Shown here piece after piece: positions 45,733-53,634 of a stretch of DNA of 64,000 nucleotides. The notes under the pieces are model-generated. The model had not been told where the DNA came from, made no database searches, and was given only the letters and a program-made list of their open reading frames with translations. Origin of the DNA: Rhizobium mesosinicum (GTDB lineage: Bacteria; Pseudomonadota; Alphaproteobacteria; Rhizobiales; Rhizobiaceae); the NCBI RefSeq assembly GCF_019511345.1, contig NZ_JAEUAK010000015.1:84082-148081 (forward strand), given 5' to 3'. Position 1 is the first letter of the stretch. Each line of letters begins with the position of its first letter. The translations under genes and the position numbers were made by a program.

Positions 45733-45784
45733 AGCGGCGACGGTCATCTATTTGATGTCAGAAACGCCGCACGGTCGGCGGCGT
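45720..45784 (+). promoter_or_regulatory. Competing hairpins of the tyrS leader
   Basis: Hairpin 1:2 is GCTGCTC-CCATA-GAGCGGC (7 bp, one T-G pair) and includes the leader stop codon. Hairpin 3:4 is ACGCCGC-ACGGTCG-GCGGCGT (45764-45784), followed by CGTGTTTC. GCGGCG (45734-45739) can instead pair with CGCCGC (45765-45770). This is the classic attenuator layout. Confidence 0.55.
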
Positions 45785-45833
45785 CGTGTTTCAGCAAAAG
45801 GTCTCCGGCCTGATCGGCCCCATGGAGACCCTT

Positions 45834-47108
45834 ATGACCACCAATTTCCAGCCTTCCACCAAGCTTCGATCGGCGTTTCTGCATGTTCTCTCGGAACGCG
45901 GATTTATCCACCAATGCACCGACCTCGAAGAGCTTGACATCAGGCTCAGCGCCGGGACCGGCACAGCCTATAACGGCTTCGACCTGACGGCCGACAGCCT
46001 GCATGTCGGGCATCTCATCCCCATCATGATGCTGCGCTGGTTTCAGAGGACCGGTAACAGGCCGATCGCGCTGATGGGCGGAGCGACCACGCGCCTCGGC
46101 GATCCGAGCTTTCGAGATACGTCGCGTCCCTTGCTCAGCGAAGAGCAGATCGCCGGCAATCTCGCCGGCATCCGGCGCATTTTCGAACGGTTTCTGAGCT
46201 TCGGCGAGGGGCCGACCGATGCGCTCATGGTCAACAATGCCGATTGGCTCGGCAGCCTTAAATACCTGGATTTCCTGCGCGATGTCGGCCCGCATTTCTC
46301 CGTCAACCGGATGTTGACTTCCGACAGCGTGCGCCAACGGCTGGAGCGGGAGCAATCACTCTCGCTGCTCGAATTCAACTACATGGTTATGCAGGGATAT
46401 GACTTTCATGTGCTTGCCGAAACGCATGGCTGCCTGCTGCAGCTCGGTGGTTCGGACCAATGGGGCAATATCCTCAGCGGCGTGGAATTCGGCCGGCGTG
46501 CGAGAGGGCGGACATTGTTCGGATTGACGGCACCGCTCTTGACGACGGCGTCGGGCGCGAAGATGGGCAAGAGTGCATCGGGCGCGGTCTGGCTGAACGC
46601 CGAGCGGCTGTCGCCTTACGAATTCTGGCAGTTCTGGCGCAATACCTTGGATGCCGATGTCGGCCGCTTCCTGCGGCTCTTTACCGAACTGCCGCTCGAC
46701 GAGATCGCGCGTTTGGAGGCGTTGCGCGGCTCGGAGATCAACGTGGCGAAAAAGATGCTTGCCGATGAGGTGACACGGCTCTGCCATGGTGCAGATGCGG
46801 CGGCAGAGTCCGCCGCGACATCGCGGCGTATGTTCGAAGAGGGCGAGACGCCTGCCGGCCTGCCGACGATCACGGTGGCCGGCGAGGCGCTTCGTGAGGG
46901 CCTGCCGCTGCCGGACGCGCTTGTGAGCGCCGGACTTGCCAAATCGAAAAGCGAGGCGCGCCGGCTGATCCTTGGCGGTGGCGTGCGGGTCAACAGCCGT
47001 GGCGTCGGCGATGAAACCATGCGGCTCGGTCATGCGGATATGGAGGGCGGCGTCATCCGCCTGTCGGCCGGCCGCAAGAAGCACGTGCTGTTGCAGCCGG
47101 AATCATGA
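45834..47108 (+). CDS. tyrS: Tyrosyl-tRNA synthetase
   Basis: Class I synthetase of 424 residues charging tRNA-Tyr. HIGH motif as HVGH in SLHVGHLIPIMML, KMSKS as KMGKS in SGAKMGKSASGAVWL, and MQGYDFHVLAETHGC with GGSDQWGN for Tyr recognition. The C-terminal S4 RNA-binding domain is present (SAGLAKSKSEARRLILGGGVRVN). Start chosen at ATG 45834, eight bases after GGAG; longer starts lie in the leader region. It is complete; whether a second tyrS exists in the genome cannot be told. Confidence 0.93.
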   Translation: MTTNFQPSTKLRSAFLHVLSERGFIHQCTDLEELDIRLSAGTGTAYNGFDLTADSLHVGHLIPIMMLRWFQRTGNRPIALMGGATTRLGDPSFRDTSRPLLSEEQIAGNLAGIRRIFERFLSFGEGPTDALMVNNADWLGSLKYLDFLRDVGPHFSVNRMLTSDSVRQRLEREQSLSLLEFNYMVMQGYDFHVLAETHGCLLQLGGSDQWGNILSGVEFGRRARGRTLFGLTAPLLTTASGAKMGKSASGAVWLNAERLSPYEFWQFWRNTLDADVGRFLRLFTELPLDEIARLEALRGSEINVAKKMLADEVTRLCHGADAAAESAATSRRMFEEGETPAGLPTITVAGEALREGLPLPDALVSAGLAKSKSEARRLILGGGVRVNSRGVGDETMRLGHADMEGGVIRLSAGRKKHVLLQPES

Positions 47109-47171
47109 AGCGTCAGTGGCGGGCTCCATTAATCACCGCCGATGATGTGATGAACAGAACCCGCTCCCTGG

Positions 47172-47930
47172 CTACAGGGAGTGACGCTGACGGAAATGGT
47201 GCTGCAGGAAGGATTGGGCCTTGAGGAAGCTCCAAGTGCGCGGAGCGCCTGGCAGAAAATCGTCGTCGTTCAGGATGTCACTCAGCGGTGATGCGAAGAG
47301 CCTGGCCGCCTCGTTACGGTCCGGCGCGTGACGGGCGCCGTCGAGGATTTCGGCGGCGGTGGATCGGCTTGCGGCCACCAGGAAAAGCTCCGGATGGCAG
47401 AAGACGGGATCATAGGCGAGGCCGATTGCGACAGCGTCCGAGCGCTCGATATCGGTGACGGCGATTTCCTCGGCGAGTTCACGGGCAGCTTCCTCGAAGA
47501 GGTCGATCTCTTCGCCGGCCGCGGGCTCCGCATAACCGCCGACGAAATAGAGGGCACCGGGGTTCTGCTCGGCGGTGAGGCTGCGTTTCGTGACGATCAC
47601 CTGCTGGTCCGCAGTTATCAGAACGACAGTGAGCCCAAGGGGATCGGCACGCTTGGTCTGGGGATGCTCCTCGGCAAAGCCGGCATGGCGCGTCACCACG
47701 TAAGCGGAAAAGCATGTGCTGTTAGCGGTGATGTTCAGCCGGCCACTCTCGATCCCATAGGCAGCCATGCGCAGGAGCCGGCCGTCGAAAGCGGCGGGGT
47801 GTCCGGCAAGGAAGCGATCCCAACCCGATTTCCGTTCCGCCTCAACCATTTCTGAAAGCTTAAATTCTCCCGCAAGGCGGCAGTGAATTTGGTCGACGGG
47901 AATGCTGAAGGCTTCGTCTGCTAACATCAT
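47172..47930 (-). CDS. Nudix hydrolase domain protein
   Basis: Protein of 252 residues. Residues 131-157 hold the Nudix box: GGYAEPAAGEEIDLF, then EAARELAEEIAV, with the REL-EE metal-binding part. The N-terminal 90 residues are of unknown fold. It hydrolyses a nucleoside diphosphate linked to another group; substrate unknown. Overlaps the HIT gene by one base (TGATG), so the two are coupled. The pair of families includes the known Ap4A-cleaving enzymes. Confidence 0.82.
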   Translation of the reverse strand: MMLADEAFSIPVDQIHCRLAGEFKLSEMVEAERKSGWDRFLAGHPAAFDGRLLRMAAYGIESGRLNITANSTCFSAYVVTRHAGFAEEHPQTKRADPLGLTVVLITADQQVIVTKRSLTAEQNPGALYFVGGYAEPAAGEEIDLFEEAARELAEEIAVTDIERSDAVAIGLAYDPVFCHPELFLVAASRSTAAEILDGARHAPDRNEAARLFASPLSDILNDDDFLPGAPRTWSFLKAQSFLQHHFRQRHSL

Positions 47931-48424
47931 CAGTGCATCGCCTTTCTCAGCAGTTCAACGGCCTCGGCCACGGATGGTCCCTGAATCGGCGGCGGCTCGG
48001 CTTTCTCGCAAAATTCCCGCCAGATGAAGAAGGTCAGTTCGGCTCCGTCGGTCGCGGTTTCGCCGGGGCCTTCGGCGAAGGTCTGGAGCAGACGGTAACG
48101 CTCGTCCTGCCAGAAGAGCGCCTCCACCCAGTCATAGACCGGGATGATGTGGAAGTGGATGGAAAGTCCTGGCGCATGGCCGTAGCGGCCGATGTAGACG
48201 CGTTTTGCGCCGAGTACCTTACCAAGCGCCTTCTGTGCTTTCGCCAGTAGCGGACCGAATTCGGCGAGGGCTTCGACCGACAGATCCGAGAGATCGTTGG
48301 TAAAAGTTCGGGAGCTGACCATGAGGTAGCCGGGAAGGGCGGAATTGATGCGATGGTTCACCAACCATGCTGATGTTTCGGATACTAGAAATTGTTCGGG
48401 GATTTCCAAGGACTGTTTCTCCAT
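47930..48424 (-). CDS. HIT-family hydrolase/transferase
   Basis: Protein of 164 residues with a HIT motif SIHFHIIPVY, where the first His of H-x-H-x-H is Ser but the middle (nucleophile) and last His remain. RVYIGRYGHAPGLSIHFH is typical of diadenosine-polyphosphate-type HIT proteins. Starting at ATG 48424. It is translationally coupled with the Nudix gene downstream. A GlyRS-like synthetase gene lies upstream on the same strand, separated by a terminator. Confidence 0.8.
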   Translation of the reverse strand: MEKQSLEIPEQFLVSETSAWLVNHRINSALPGYLMVSSRTFTNDLSDLSVEALAEFGPLLAKAQKALGKVLGAKRVYIGRYGHAPGLSIHFHIIPVYDWVEALFWQDERYRLLQTFAEGPGETATDGAELTFFIWREFCEKAEPPPIQGPSVAEAVELLRKAMH

Positions 48425-48719
48425 CGCTTGGCGCTTGCGCGGATTCGCACTGTGGCCGACCATGACAAGCTTCGGCAAGGCAAGGGGAAGTGACTTTCGC
48501 GTATTGGCAGATTACGGATGCATCGAAATACCGTCTCTTTCCGGGAGCGAAGGCAGGGCGGAGATCCAATATTTCCTGGTGATGAACATACGGCGATGCA
48601 ATGGACAAATGGTGTTCGATCTTCCACGATCTCCATGAGCAGTCTCTACATGGTGACATGTATTGACAGATGAATCGGTCGCCTAAAACGCGTCGATACA
48701 TATAAGTAAAGCTATGTTT
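48425..48719. other. Intergenic region upstream of the HIT gene
   Basis: About 295 bp between the HIT gene and the terminator of the GlyRS-like gene. No gene, tRNA or strong hairpin was recognised; it should hold the HIT-Nudix promoter. Confidence 0.45.
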
Positions 48720-48757
48720 AAAAAAGCGGGCCGGATCCTATTAATGAACCGGCCCGC
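48720..48757 (-). terminator. Rho-independent terminator after the GlyRS-like gene
   Basis: Read on the minus strand, GCGGGCCGG, a 14-base loop and CCGGCCCGC are followed by six T. A perfect 9-bp stem directly after the gene's stop codon. Confidence 0.88.
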
Positions 48758-48763
48758 ATTCCC

Positions 48764-49513
48764 TCACATGCCGGTTGCCATGTTCCAGTTATAGACGCAG
48801 CGATCAAGGCCGATGGCGATCTCCAGGACGAGAACGTCGTGCTCGACGGCCGGTCCCTTTTTCGGCTGCGTCCTGTAGCGGTCGGGAAAATCCGTGCGGC
48901 GAGAGATCGAGCAGACTTCCATCCATTTGTCGCCGTTATCGACCTCCACATCGACCGTCGTCTGCGAGTAGGCAGGCAAGCGATCGGAGGGCACGATGCG
49001 GGTCGGCAATGGGATGAGCGCGGCGATCATGCGGCGCACGGGTTCCAGCGAGGCGGCATGATAGTCGTTGCCGCTGTCGGCTGTGTAGGCGCATTGGAAT
49101 TCCAGCTGCCAGAATTCCTTCAGGCGCATGTGCTTGGTCGGCTGCTCCTGTTCGCGCCGGTAGGATCGGCCGGCCTGCCAGACGCAGAGGGGCAGACGCG
49201 TTCTCGAGTGATTGTTGAGAATGTGCTGCATGTACACGTAAGTCGAGGGCGTCGTTTCCGGCCTCAGCACGAGCGGTATGTCGGTCTCAGTCAGTTGCTC
49301 CTGCACCCAGATATCGGCATTGGTGTAGGCTCCCGAAATGAGGGCGCGCGGCGTCAGCGCCGGGGCCTCGACCCGTCTGACATCCCAGGCCGGGTTGACC
49401 GACCGGAGGAAGCTTCGCACTTCCTCGGAAAAGAAGCGGACCATATGGTCGCGCATGTTGATTTCACGCTCTTCCCAGTGGACGAGCGAATTGACATTGA
49501 AAAGATTGAGCAC
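48764..49513 (-). CDS. Free-standing class II aminoacyl-tRNA synthetase core, GlyRS-like
   Basis: Protein of 249 residues containing the catalytic core of a class II synthetase and little else. VLRPETTPSTYVYMQ (RPET at 84-87) resembles GlyRS; motif 2 is RSYRREQE (116-123) followed by MRLKEFWQLEFQ; motif 3 is IGLDRCVYN (235-238). There is no anticodon-binding domain. It may activate an amino acid for a carrier or other acceptor, act in Ap4A synthesis, or charge tRNA in trans; function unknown. GTG start after GGGAGA. Preceded by a structured leader and followed by a strong terminator; HIT and Nudix genes follow on the same strand. Confidence 0.72.
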   Translation of the reverse strand: MLNLFNVNSLVHWEEREINMRDHMVRFFSEEVRSFLRSVNPAWDVRRVEAPALTPRALISGAYTNADIWVQEQLTETDIPLVLRPETTPSTYVYMQHILNNHSRTRLPLCVWQAGRSYRREQEQPTKHMRLKEFWQLEFQCAYTADSGNDYHAASLEPVRRMIAALIPLPTRIVPSDRLPAYSQTTVDVEVDNGDKWMEVCSISRRTDFPDRYRTQPKKGPAVEHDVLVLEIAIGLDRCVYNWNMATGM

Positions 49514-49976
49514 GGTGCCTGTCTCCCTGGCAGCCTAACAGAATGACGGGGCTTTACGTCCAGCAGTTCGCCGGACGCATCAGGCATCCGGACGTTACGG
49601 CTGGACGCGGAGACCTCGTCCGCCGATAGCGCACAGAACGGCGACCTGCAGGCAGGTGCGGTTCAAACGGGAGATGGGCGCGCTGTCGGAGGTCATGGCA
49701 AGCTTCGTACTTGCGGGGCTGGCGCTTGTCAAATCGGCTTTCGGCATTGCGGCCAATGGTCGTCATTCGAGCATCTGGCGCCGCACGGGTGAGGGCTGGA
49801 AGATCGCGTTCCATCAGGGCGCACCGATAAGCTAAGCCGACACGGGCACAGCATCGATGCCGGCATTGGCGGATGGTGCGCAAAGTATCAGCTTTCCTGA
49901 AGCCTTTGATCAGCGCTTTCGATTTGACTGCCGGGTGTACGGACGTCACTCTCCGAATAGTTCAGGGGGAACGGAA
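49514..49976. other. Intergenic region with structured 5' leader of the GlyRS-like gene
   Basis: About 460 bp between divergent genes. The reading frames across it show no family resemblance. The left part forms a hairpin (next entry); the right part holds the promoter of the GFA gene. Confidence 0.5.
49557..49607 (-). promoter_or_regulatory. Nested hairpin in the GlyRS-like gene leader
   Basis: On the minus strand CGTCCAGC pairs with GCTGGACG (8 bp) around an inner CCGGA/TCCGG stem. It lies about 45 bases before the GTG start. Could be a regulatory leader or only a chance structure; no T run follows. Confidence 0.4.
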
Positions 49977-50372
49977 ATGAGCGAACATCATGCGGGTGGG
50001 TGCCTGTGCGGCGCGGTGCGCTTCGTAGCGCGGGAGAAACCCGATGTCGTGGTCGGCTGCCATTGCTCGCAGTGCCGGCGGCAGACGGGGCTTTATTATG
50101 CTGCGGCCGACGTACCGGTTTCGGCCCTCACGATTGCCGGCGAGGAGAACCTGCGCTGGTATCAGTCGAGCGATGAGGCCAGGCGCGGTTTCTGCTCGCA
50201 GTGCGGCTCGGCACTGTTCTGGCAGGGGCTTGGCCGACCGGTCATTTCCATCCTGGCCGGCGCTTTCGACGAACCGAACGGGCTCAGCTTCGGCTACCAT
50301 ATCTTCTGTGCCGATAAGGGCAATTTCTACGAGATCGCCGATGGCCTTCCGCAACATGCGGGCCGCGCTTGA
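49977..50372 (+). CDS. GFA family zinc protein, third copy
   Basis: Protein of 131 residues with the GFA zinc sites GGCLCGAVRF, GCHCSQCRRQTG and FCSQCGSALFWQG. The start at 49977 follows AGGGGGA; the longer open frame lacks family features. Isolated gene, divergent from the GlyRS-like gene. Differs from the other two GFA copies in the window beyond the zinc motifs. Confidence 0.86.
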   Translation: MSEHHAGGCLCGAVRFVAREKPDVVVGCHCSQCRRQTGLYYAAADVPVSALTIAGEENLRWYQSSDEARRGFCSQCGSALFWQGLGRPVISILAGAFDEPNGLSFGYHIFCADKGNFYEIADGLPQHAGRA

Positions 50373-50472
50373 GCGTTGACGACGGGCAAGCAGCATGCTG
50401 CCGGCGTTCTTCCGGCGCGGTATGCGCAAGGCCGAGGATGACGTGGCCAACAGGTAGGCTTTACTCCCACAA

Positions 50473-50501
50473 ACAAAAGGCGCGCCGCAAGGACGCGCCT
50501 T
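50473..50501 (-). terminator. Rho-independent terminator of the hydrolase gene
   Basis: On the minus strand AAGGCGCG and CGCGCCTT enclose a nine-base loop, followed by TTTGTTTG. About 20 bp after the hydrolase stop codon. Confidence 0.75.
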
Positions 50502-50522
50502 CGCAAGTCTTCGAGAGAAAAC

Positions 50523-51353
50523 TCAGCCCTGGATGAAGGCCAAGAGGTCCGGGTTGATGACTTCAGGATGCGTGGTGCACATGCCGTGCGGGAAGCCGGG
50601 ATAGGTCTTCAGCGTGCCGTTCTTGAGCAGCTTGGCGGACAGCGGCGCGGAGTCGGGATAGGGAACGATCTGGTCGTCATCGCCGTGCATGACGAGAACC
50701 GGCACGGTGATCTTCGTGAGATCATCGGTAAAGTCGGTTTCCGAGAAGGCCTTGATGCAATCGTAATGGGCCTTTGCGCCGCCCATCATGCCCTGACGCC
50801 ACCAGTTTTCGATGACACCCTGGCTGACCTTGGCGCCCGGACGGTTGAAGCCGTAGAAGGGGCCGGTCGGGATATCCAGGAAGAACTGGGCCCGATTGGC
50901 GACGAGGGCTGCACGAAAGCCATCGAAGACTTCGAGCGGCAGGCCGCCCGGGTTCTTGTCGGACTTGACCATGACAGGCGGTACGGCGCCGATGATGACG
51001 GCCTTGGCGACACGGCCTTCCTTGGCGCGGGCGACATAGTGGACGACTTCGCCGCCACCTGTGGAATGGCCGATATGGACGGCATTCTTCAGGTCGAGAT
51101 GATCGGTCAGGGCGGCGACGTCGGCCGCATAGGTGTCCATCTCGTTGCCTTCGAAGGTCTGGGTGGAGCGGCCGTGGCCACGGCGGTCATGGGCGATGAC
51201 GCGGTAACCTTTTTCAAGGAAGAACATCATCTGGTTGTCCCAATCGTCTGCACTGAGCGGCCAGCCGTGATGGAAGACGATCGGTTGGGCATTCTTCGAA
51301 CCCCAATCCTTGTAGAAGATTTCAGTTCCGTCCGCGGTCTTGATGAAAGGCAT
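50523..51353 (-). CDS. Alpha/beta hydrolase, non-heme chloroperoxidase/esterase type
   Basis: Protein of 276 residues with the perhydrolase-type layout: HHGWPLSADDWDNQM (oxyanion), GHSTGGGEV (nucleophile Ser), MHGDDDQIVP (acid) and GFPHGMCTTH (His). These enzymes hydrolyse esters and can form peracids that halogenate. No signal peptide is seen. ATG 51353 fits the family start. Two tandem 21-bp units lie about 130 bp upstream and may be its operator. Confidence 0.88.
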   Translation of the reverse strand: MPFIKTADGTEIFYKDWGSKNAQPIVFHHGWPLSADDWDNQMMFFLEKGYRVIAHDRRGHGRSTQTFEGNEMDTYAADVAALTDHLDLKNAVHIGHSTGGGEVVHYVARAKEGRVAKAVIIGAVPPVMVKSDKNPGGLPLEVFDGFRAALVANRAQFFLDIPTGPFYGFNRPGAKVSQGVIENWWRQGMMGGAKAHYDCIKAFSETDFTDDLTKITVPVLVMHGDDDQIVPYPDSAPLSAKLLKNGTLKTYPGFPHGMCTTHPEVINPDLLAFIQG

Positions 51354-51662
51354 GGTCTGGCTCCGATTTCTGGTGATGTTGAACTGGTTGGGGCAAGCGT
51401 GTCTTTCGGCAGGGTGATGGCCGCAATTGCGGCCCACCTGCCAGAAGAACGTCCCGCCGTGTGGCATCTTTCGTCAGTGCAATGCTGCGTTATTCAAATG
51501 CAATGCTGCGTTAATCATAGGTGTGGGCATGACCGCCTCGGGTGGGCTTCTCCGCGTCTCTTCGAAAAGGACAAGCCGGCCCACTTCCGGTGGCAACGAG
51601 CTAACCGTCGTAAATTGATGCAAAGCTGTGATGACGGCAATGCGCAATAAGACGTAATAGCC
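51354..51662. other. Intergenic region with tandem 21-bp repeats
   Basis: About 310 bp upstream of the hydrolase gene (minus strand) and after the MFS gene end. TGCAATGCTGCGTTA appears at 51478-51492 and again at 51499-51513, a spacing of 21 bp, i.e. two helical turns. Otherwise no gene was seen. Confidence 0.5.
51478..51513. promoter_or_regulatory. Tandem operator-like repeats upstream of the hydrolase
   Basis: Two exact 15-bp copies of TGCAATGCTGCGTTA with a 21-bp period, on the same face of the helix. Suggests binding of a regulator in tandem; the regulator is unknown. Confidence 0.4.
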
Positions 51663-52901
51663 TCATGAACACAATAGGTTATCCGCAGATTTTCTCTTGT
51701 CAAAGCTGCGGAAGCTTCCATGCGCCAGCAGAGCGAGCGTCGCGGCGAGATAGGCGAGCCCCGTCAGGAGCAGTGCCGAAGAAAGGCCGAGGCCGTCAAT
51801 CAGCGCGCCGCCGACAAGGCCGCCGAAGGGAATGAGCGCCCAGCAGAGGGCGGCATTCAACGAGGTGACACGGCCGATCAATGGCTTCGGAATGCGCTCG
51901 AATAATACGGCCGTAATGATGGGATTGAGGAAGCCCGATGCGAAGCCGCCGATCACGAGGATTGCGAAGATCAGGGCGAGGGGCGAATCCACAGCAAAGA
52001 CGAGGAAGCGGGGGAAGCCTGTGAGCAGGAAGGCGACCGTATAGACGAGAAGGCGCGGCATACGTTCGCCGATCAGGGCGGCAATGGCTGCACCGATCAT
52101 GGACGCACCGGAAAAGACGGCGAACAAGGTACCGAGCAGAGCCGGACTGTGGCTCGAATCCCGGGTCCACACCGGCATCAGCACAGCGAAGTAGGCCTGA
52201 TCGAGAAGGTTGGTCGTCGCCACCATCAGCACGATCGCGACCAGTACGGCGTCGCGACGCATGAAGTGCCAACCTTCGGCCAGCTCACGGCCGTAGGCAG
52301 GGAGGCCGGCCGCCTCTGCCTTCGATCCATGCTTCAAAATCGGAATTCCGGCGGCGACGACCAGGGCGGCGGCGCAGAAGGTGAGGGCGTTGACAGCCAG
52401 AGCCTGGCTCGGCCCGACAAGGGCAATCAGCGCGCCGGCGCCGGCTGCTCCTGCGGTCGATGCCAGGCGCTCGATGGCGCCGACGACGCCGGTTACGCGC
52501 TCCAGAGGCACGGAGGCGATTTCCGCGATGTCGGGGACCATGGATTGCTTGGCGGCATCCGACGGGCCGCGCAGCACGCCCATGGCAAAGACGATCGGAA
52601 GCAGGATGGGAATGGTGAGCAGGCCGAGAAGATGCAGCAGCGGCACGAGTCCGACCGCGATCACCGAGGCGCTGTCGCAGATGATGGCGATGCGTTTGGG
52701 GCCGAGGCGGTCGATCAAGGGGCCGCCGAGAGCCTTGGCGACGACATAGGGCAGCATCTCCGTCATGGCGACGAGGCCGGTCAGCACGGGACTGCCGGTC
52801 GTGCTCAAGACCAGCCAGGGGATGGCGACACCGGATAGCCGTGTGCCGGAAATGGAGAGCGTTTCGGCTATCGCGAGCGCGATGAAGGGGCGGCGGCTCA
52901 C
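51663..52901 (-). CDS. MFS transporter
   Basis: Inner-membrane protein of 412 residues with twelve helices. GGPLIDRLGPKRIAII is the loop 2-3 signature of the major facilitator superfamily. It resembles the MdtG/MFS_3 type efflux proteins. The gene overlaps the upstream ArsR-type regulator by 4 bp, so it is probably a regulated drug or metabolite exporter. Substrate unknown. Confidence 0.87.
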   Translation of the reverse strand: MSRRPFIALAIAETLSISGTRLSGVAIPWLVLSTTGSPVLTGLVAMTEMLPYVVAKALGGPLIDRLGPKRIAIICDSASVIAVGLVPLLHLLGLLTIPILLPIVFAMGVLRGPSDAAKQSMVPDIAEIASVPLERVTGVVGAIERLASTAGAAGAGALIALVGPSQALAVNALTFCAAALVVAAGIPILKHGSKAEAAGLPAYGRELAEGWHFMRRDAVLVAIVLMVATTNLLDQAYFAVLMPVWTRDSSHSPALLGTLFAVFSGASMIGAAIAALIGERMPRLLVYTVAFLLTGFPRFLVFAVDSPLALIFAILVIGGFASGFLNPIITAVLFERIPKPLIGRVTSLNAALCWALIPFGGLVGGALIDGLGLSSALLLTGLAYLAATLALLAHGSFRSFDKRKSADNLLCS

Positions 52902-53530
52902 GGCTCGCTCTCTTCCTCGCCATGCGGCAGACGGCCCGGATAGGGGAAGGCATGTAACATGATCGTGAAGGGCACCGCGCCTGGTGGCAGCGGCTCGCCG
53001 AGGGGCGGTGCCTCGCTCATCGCCTCCATAAGGAGGTCGTTCAGCCGCTTCGTCAGAGCTTCGGCCTTTTCAGAGGTCAGCGGTATGGTCACGTCGCTTG
53101 CAGTGCTGGCCTTCCTCCATGCCTGCGGCAGCTCGGCATACTCTTCTACGGCCTTCTGCATCTGGCCGGCATGCTGCGAGAGAATAGCTTGCGTGAATGC
53201 AACATCCATATCGAAGGCCTCGCCTTCGGTTTCAGAGGGCGAGATCGAGGTGACCTCGTGACATGCCTTCCACCATCGATCCCGGCGGGATGGCCCCGGT
53301 GCATCCTCGATGAAGCCGTATTGGGCGAGTTGGCGCAAGTGATAGCTCGTCGCGCCGCTGTTGAGGCCGAGCCGTGCGGCAAGCTGCGTTGCCGTTGCGG
53401 GGCCATCGATACGCAGCATGCCGAGCATGCGCAGCCGCACCGGATGAGCAATCGCCTTCAGGGCAGTGACGTCGGGTACGACGCGGCCGACGTTGCGGGA
53501 TATCGATGACGCAGGCGCAGGTGTTTTCAT
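52898..53530 (-). CDS. ArsR-type winged-helix regulator with C-terminal extension
   Basis: Protein of 210 residues. ALKAIAHPVRLRMLGML, ATQLAARLGLNSGATSYHLRQLAQ and the wing (FIEDAPGPSRRDRWWKA) form an HTH_20/ArsR domain; the last 110 residues are helical and probably sense the ligand. First gene of a two-gene operon with the MFS exporter (4-bp overlap). A 10-bp perfect inverted repeat 25 bp upstream is its likely operator. Confidence 0.86.
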   Translation of the reverse strand: MKTPAPASSISRNVGRVVPDVTALKAIAHPVRLRMLGMLRIDGPATATQLAARLGLNSGATSYHLRQLAQYGFIEDAPGPSRRDRWWKACHEVTSISPSETEGEAFDMDVAFTQAILSQHAGQMQKAVEEYAELPQAWRKASTASDVTIPLTSEKAEALTKRLNDLLMEAMSEAPPLGEPLPPGAVPFTIMLHAFPYPGRLPHGEEESEP

Positions 53531-53554
53531 GGCGGCAGACTAGTACCGCAAACG

Positions 53555-53584
53555 AATCTTTGCAAAAGTTTCTTTGCAAAGATT
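53555..53584. promoter_or_regulatory. Candidate operator of the ArsR-MFS operon
   Basis: AATCTTTGCA, ten bases, TGCAAAGATT: a perfect 10-bp inverted repeat, also containing CTTTGCAAA twice in direct orientation. It lies 25 bp before the regulator's start codon. Confidence 0.65.
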
Positions 53585-53634
53585 ACGAGCGAGATCACTT
53601 GGGTTTCGTTCCCCCGCACCGTGCTGTTACAGCC

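Noticed and set aside
49554..49949. 131-residue minus-strand frame upstream of the GlyRS-like gene
   Set aside because: Compositionally like a shadow (Arg/Cys rich) and not positioned as a gene; the region instead holds a hairpin and promoters.
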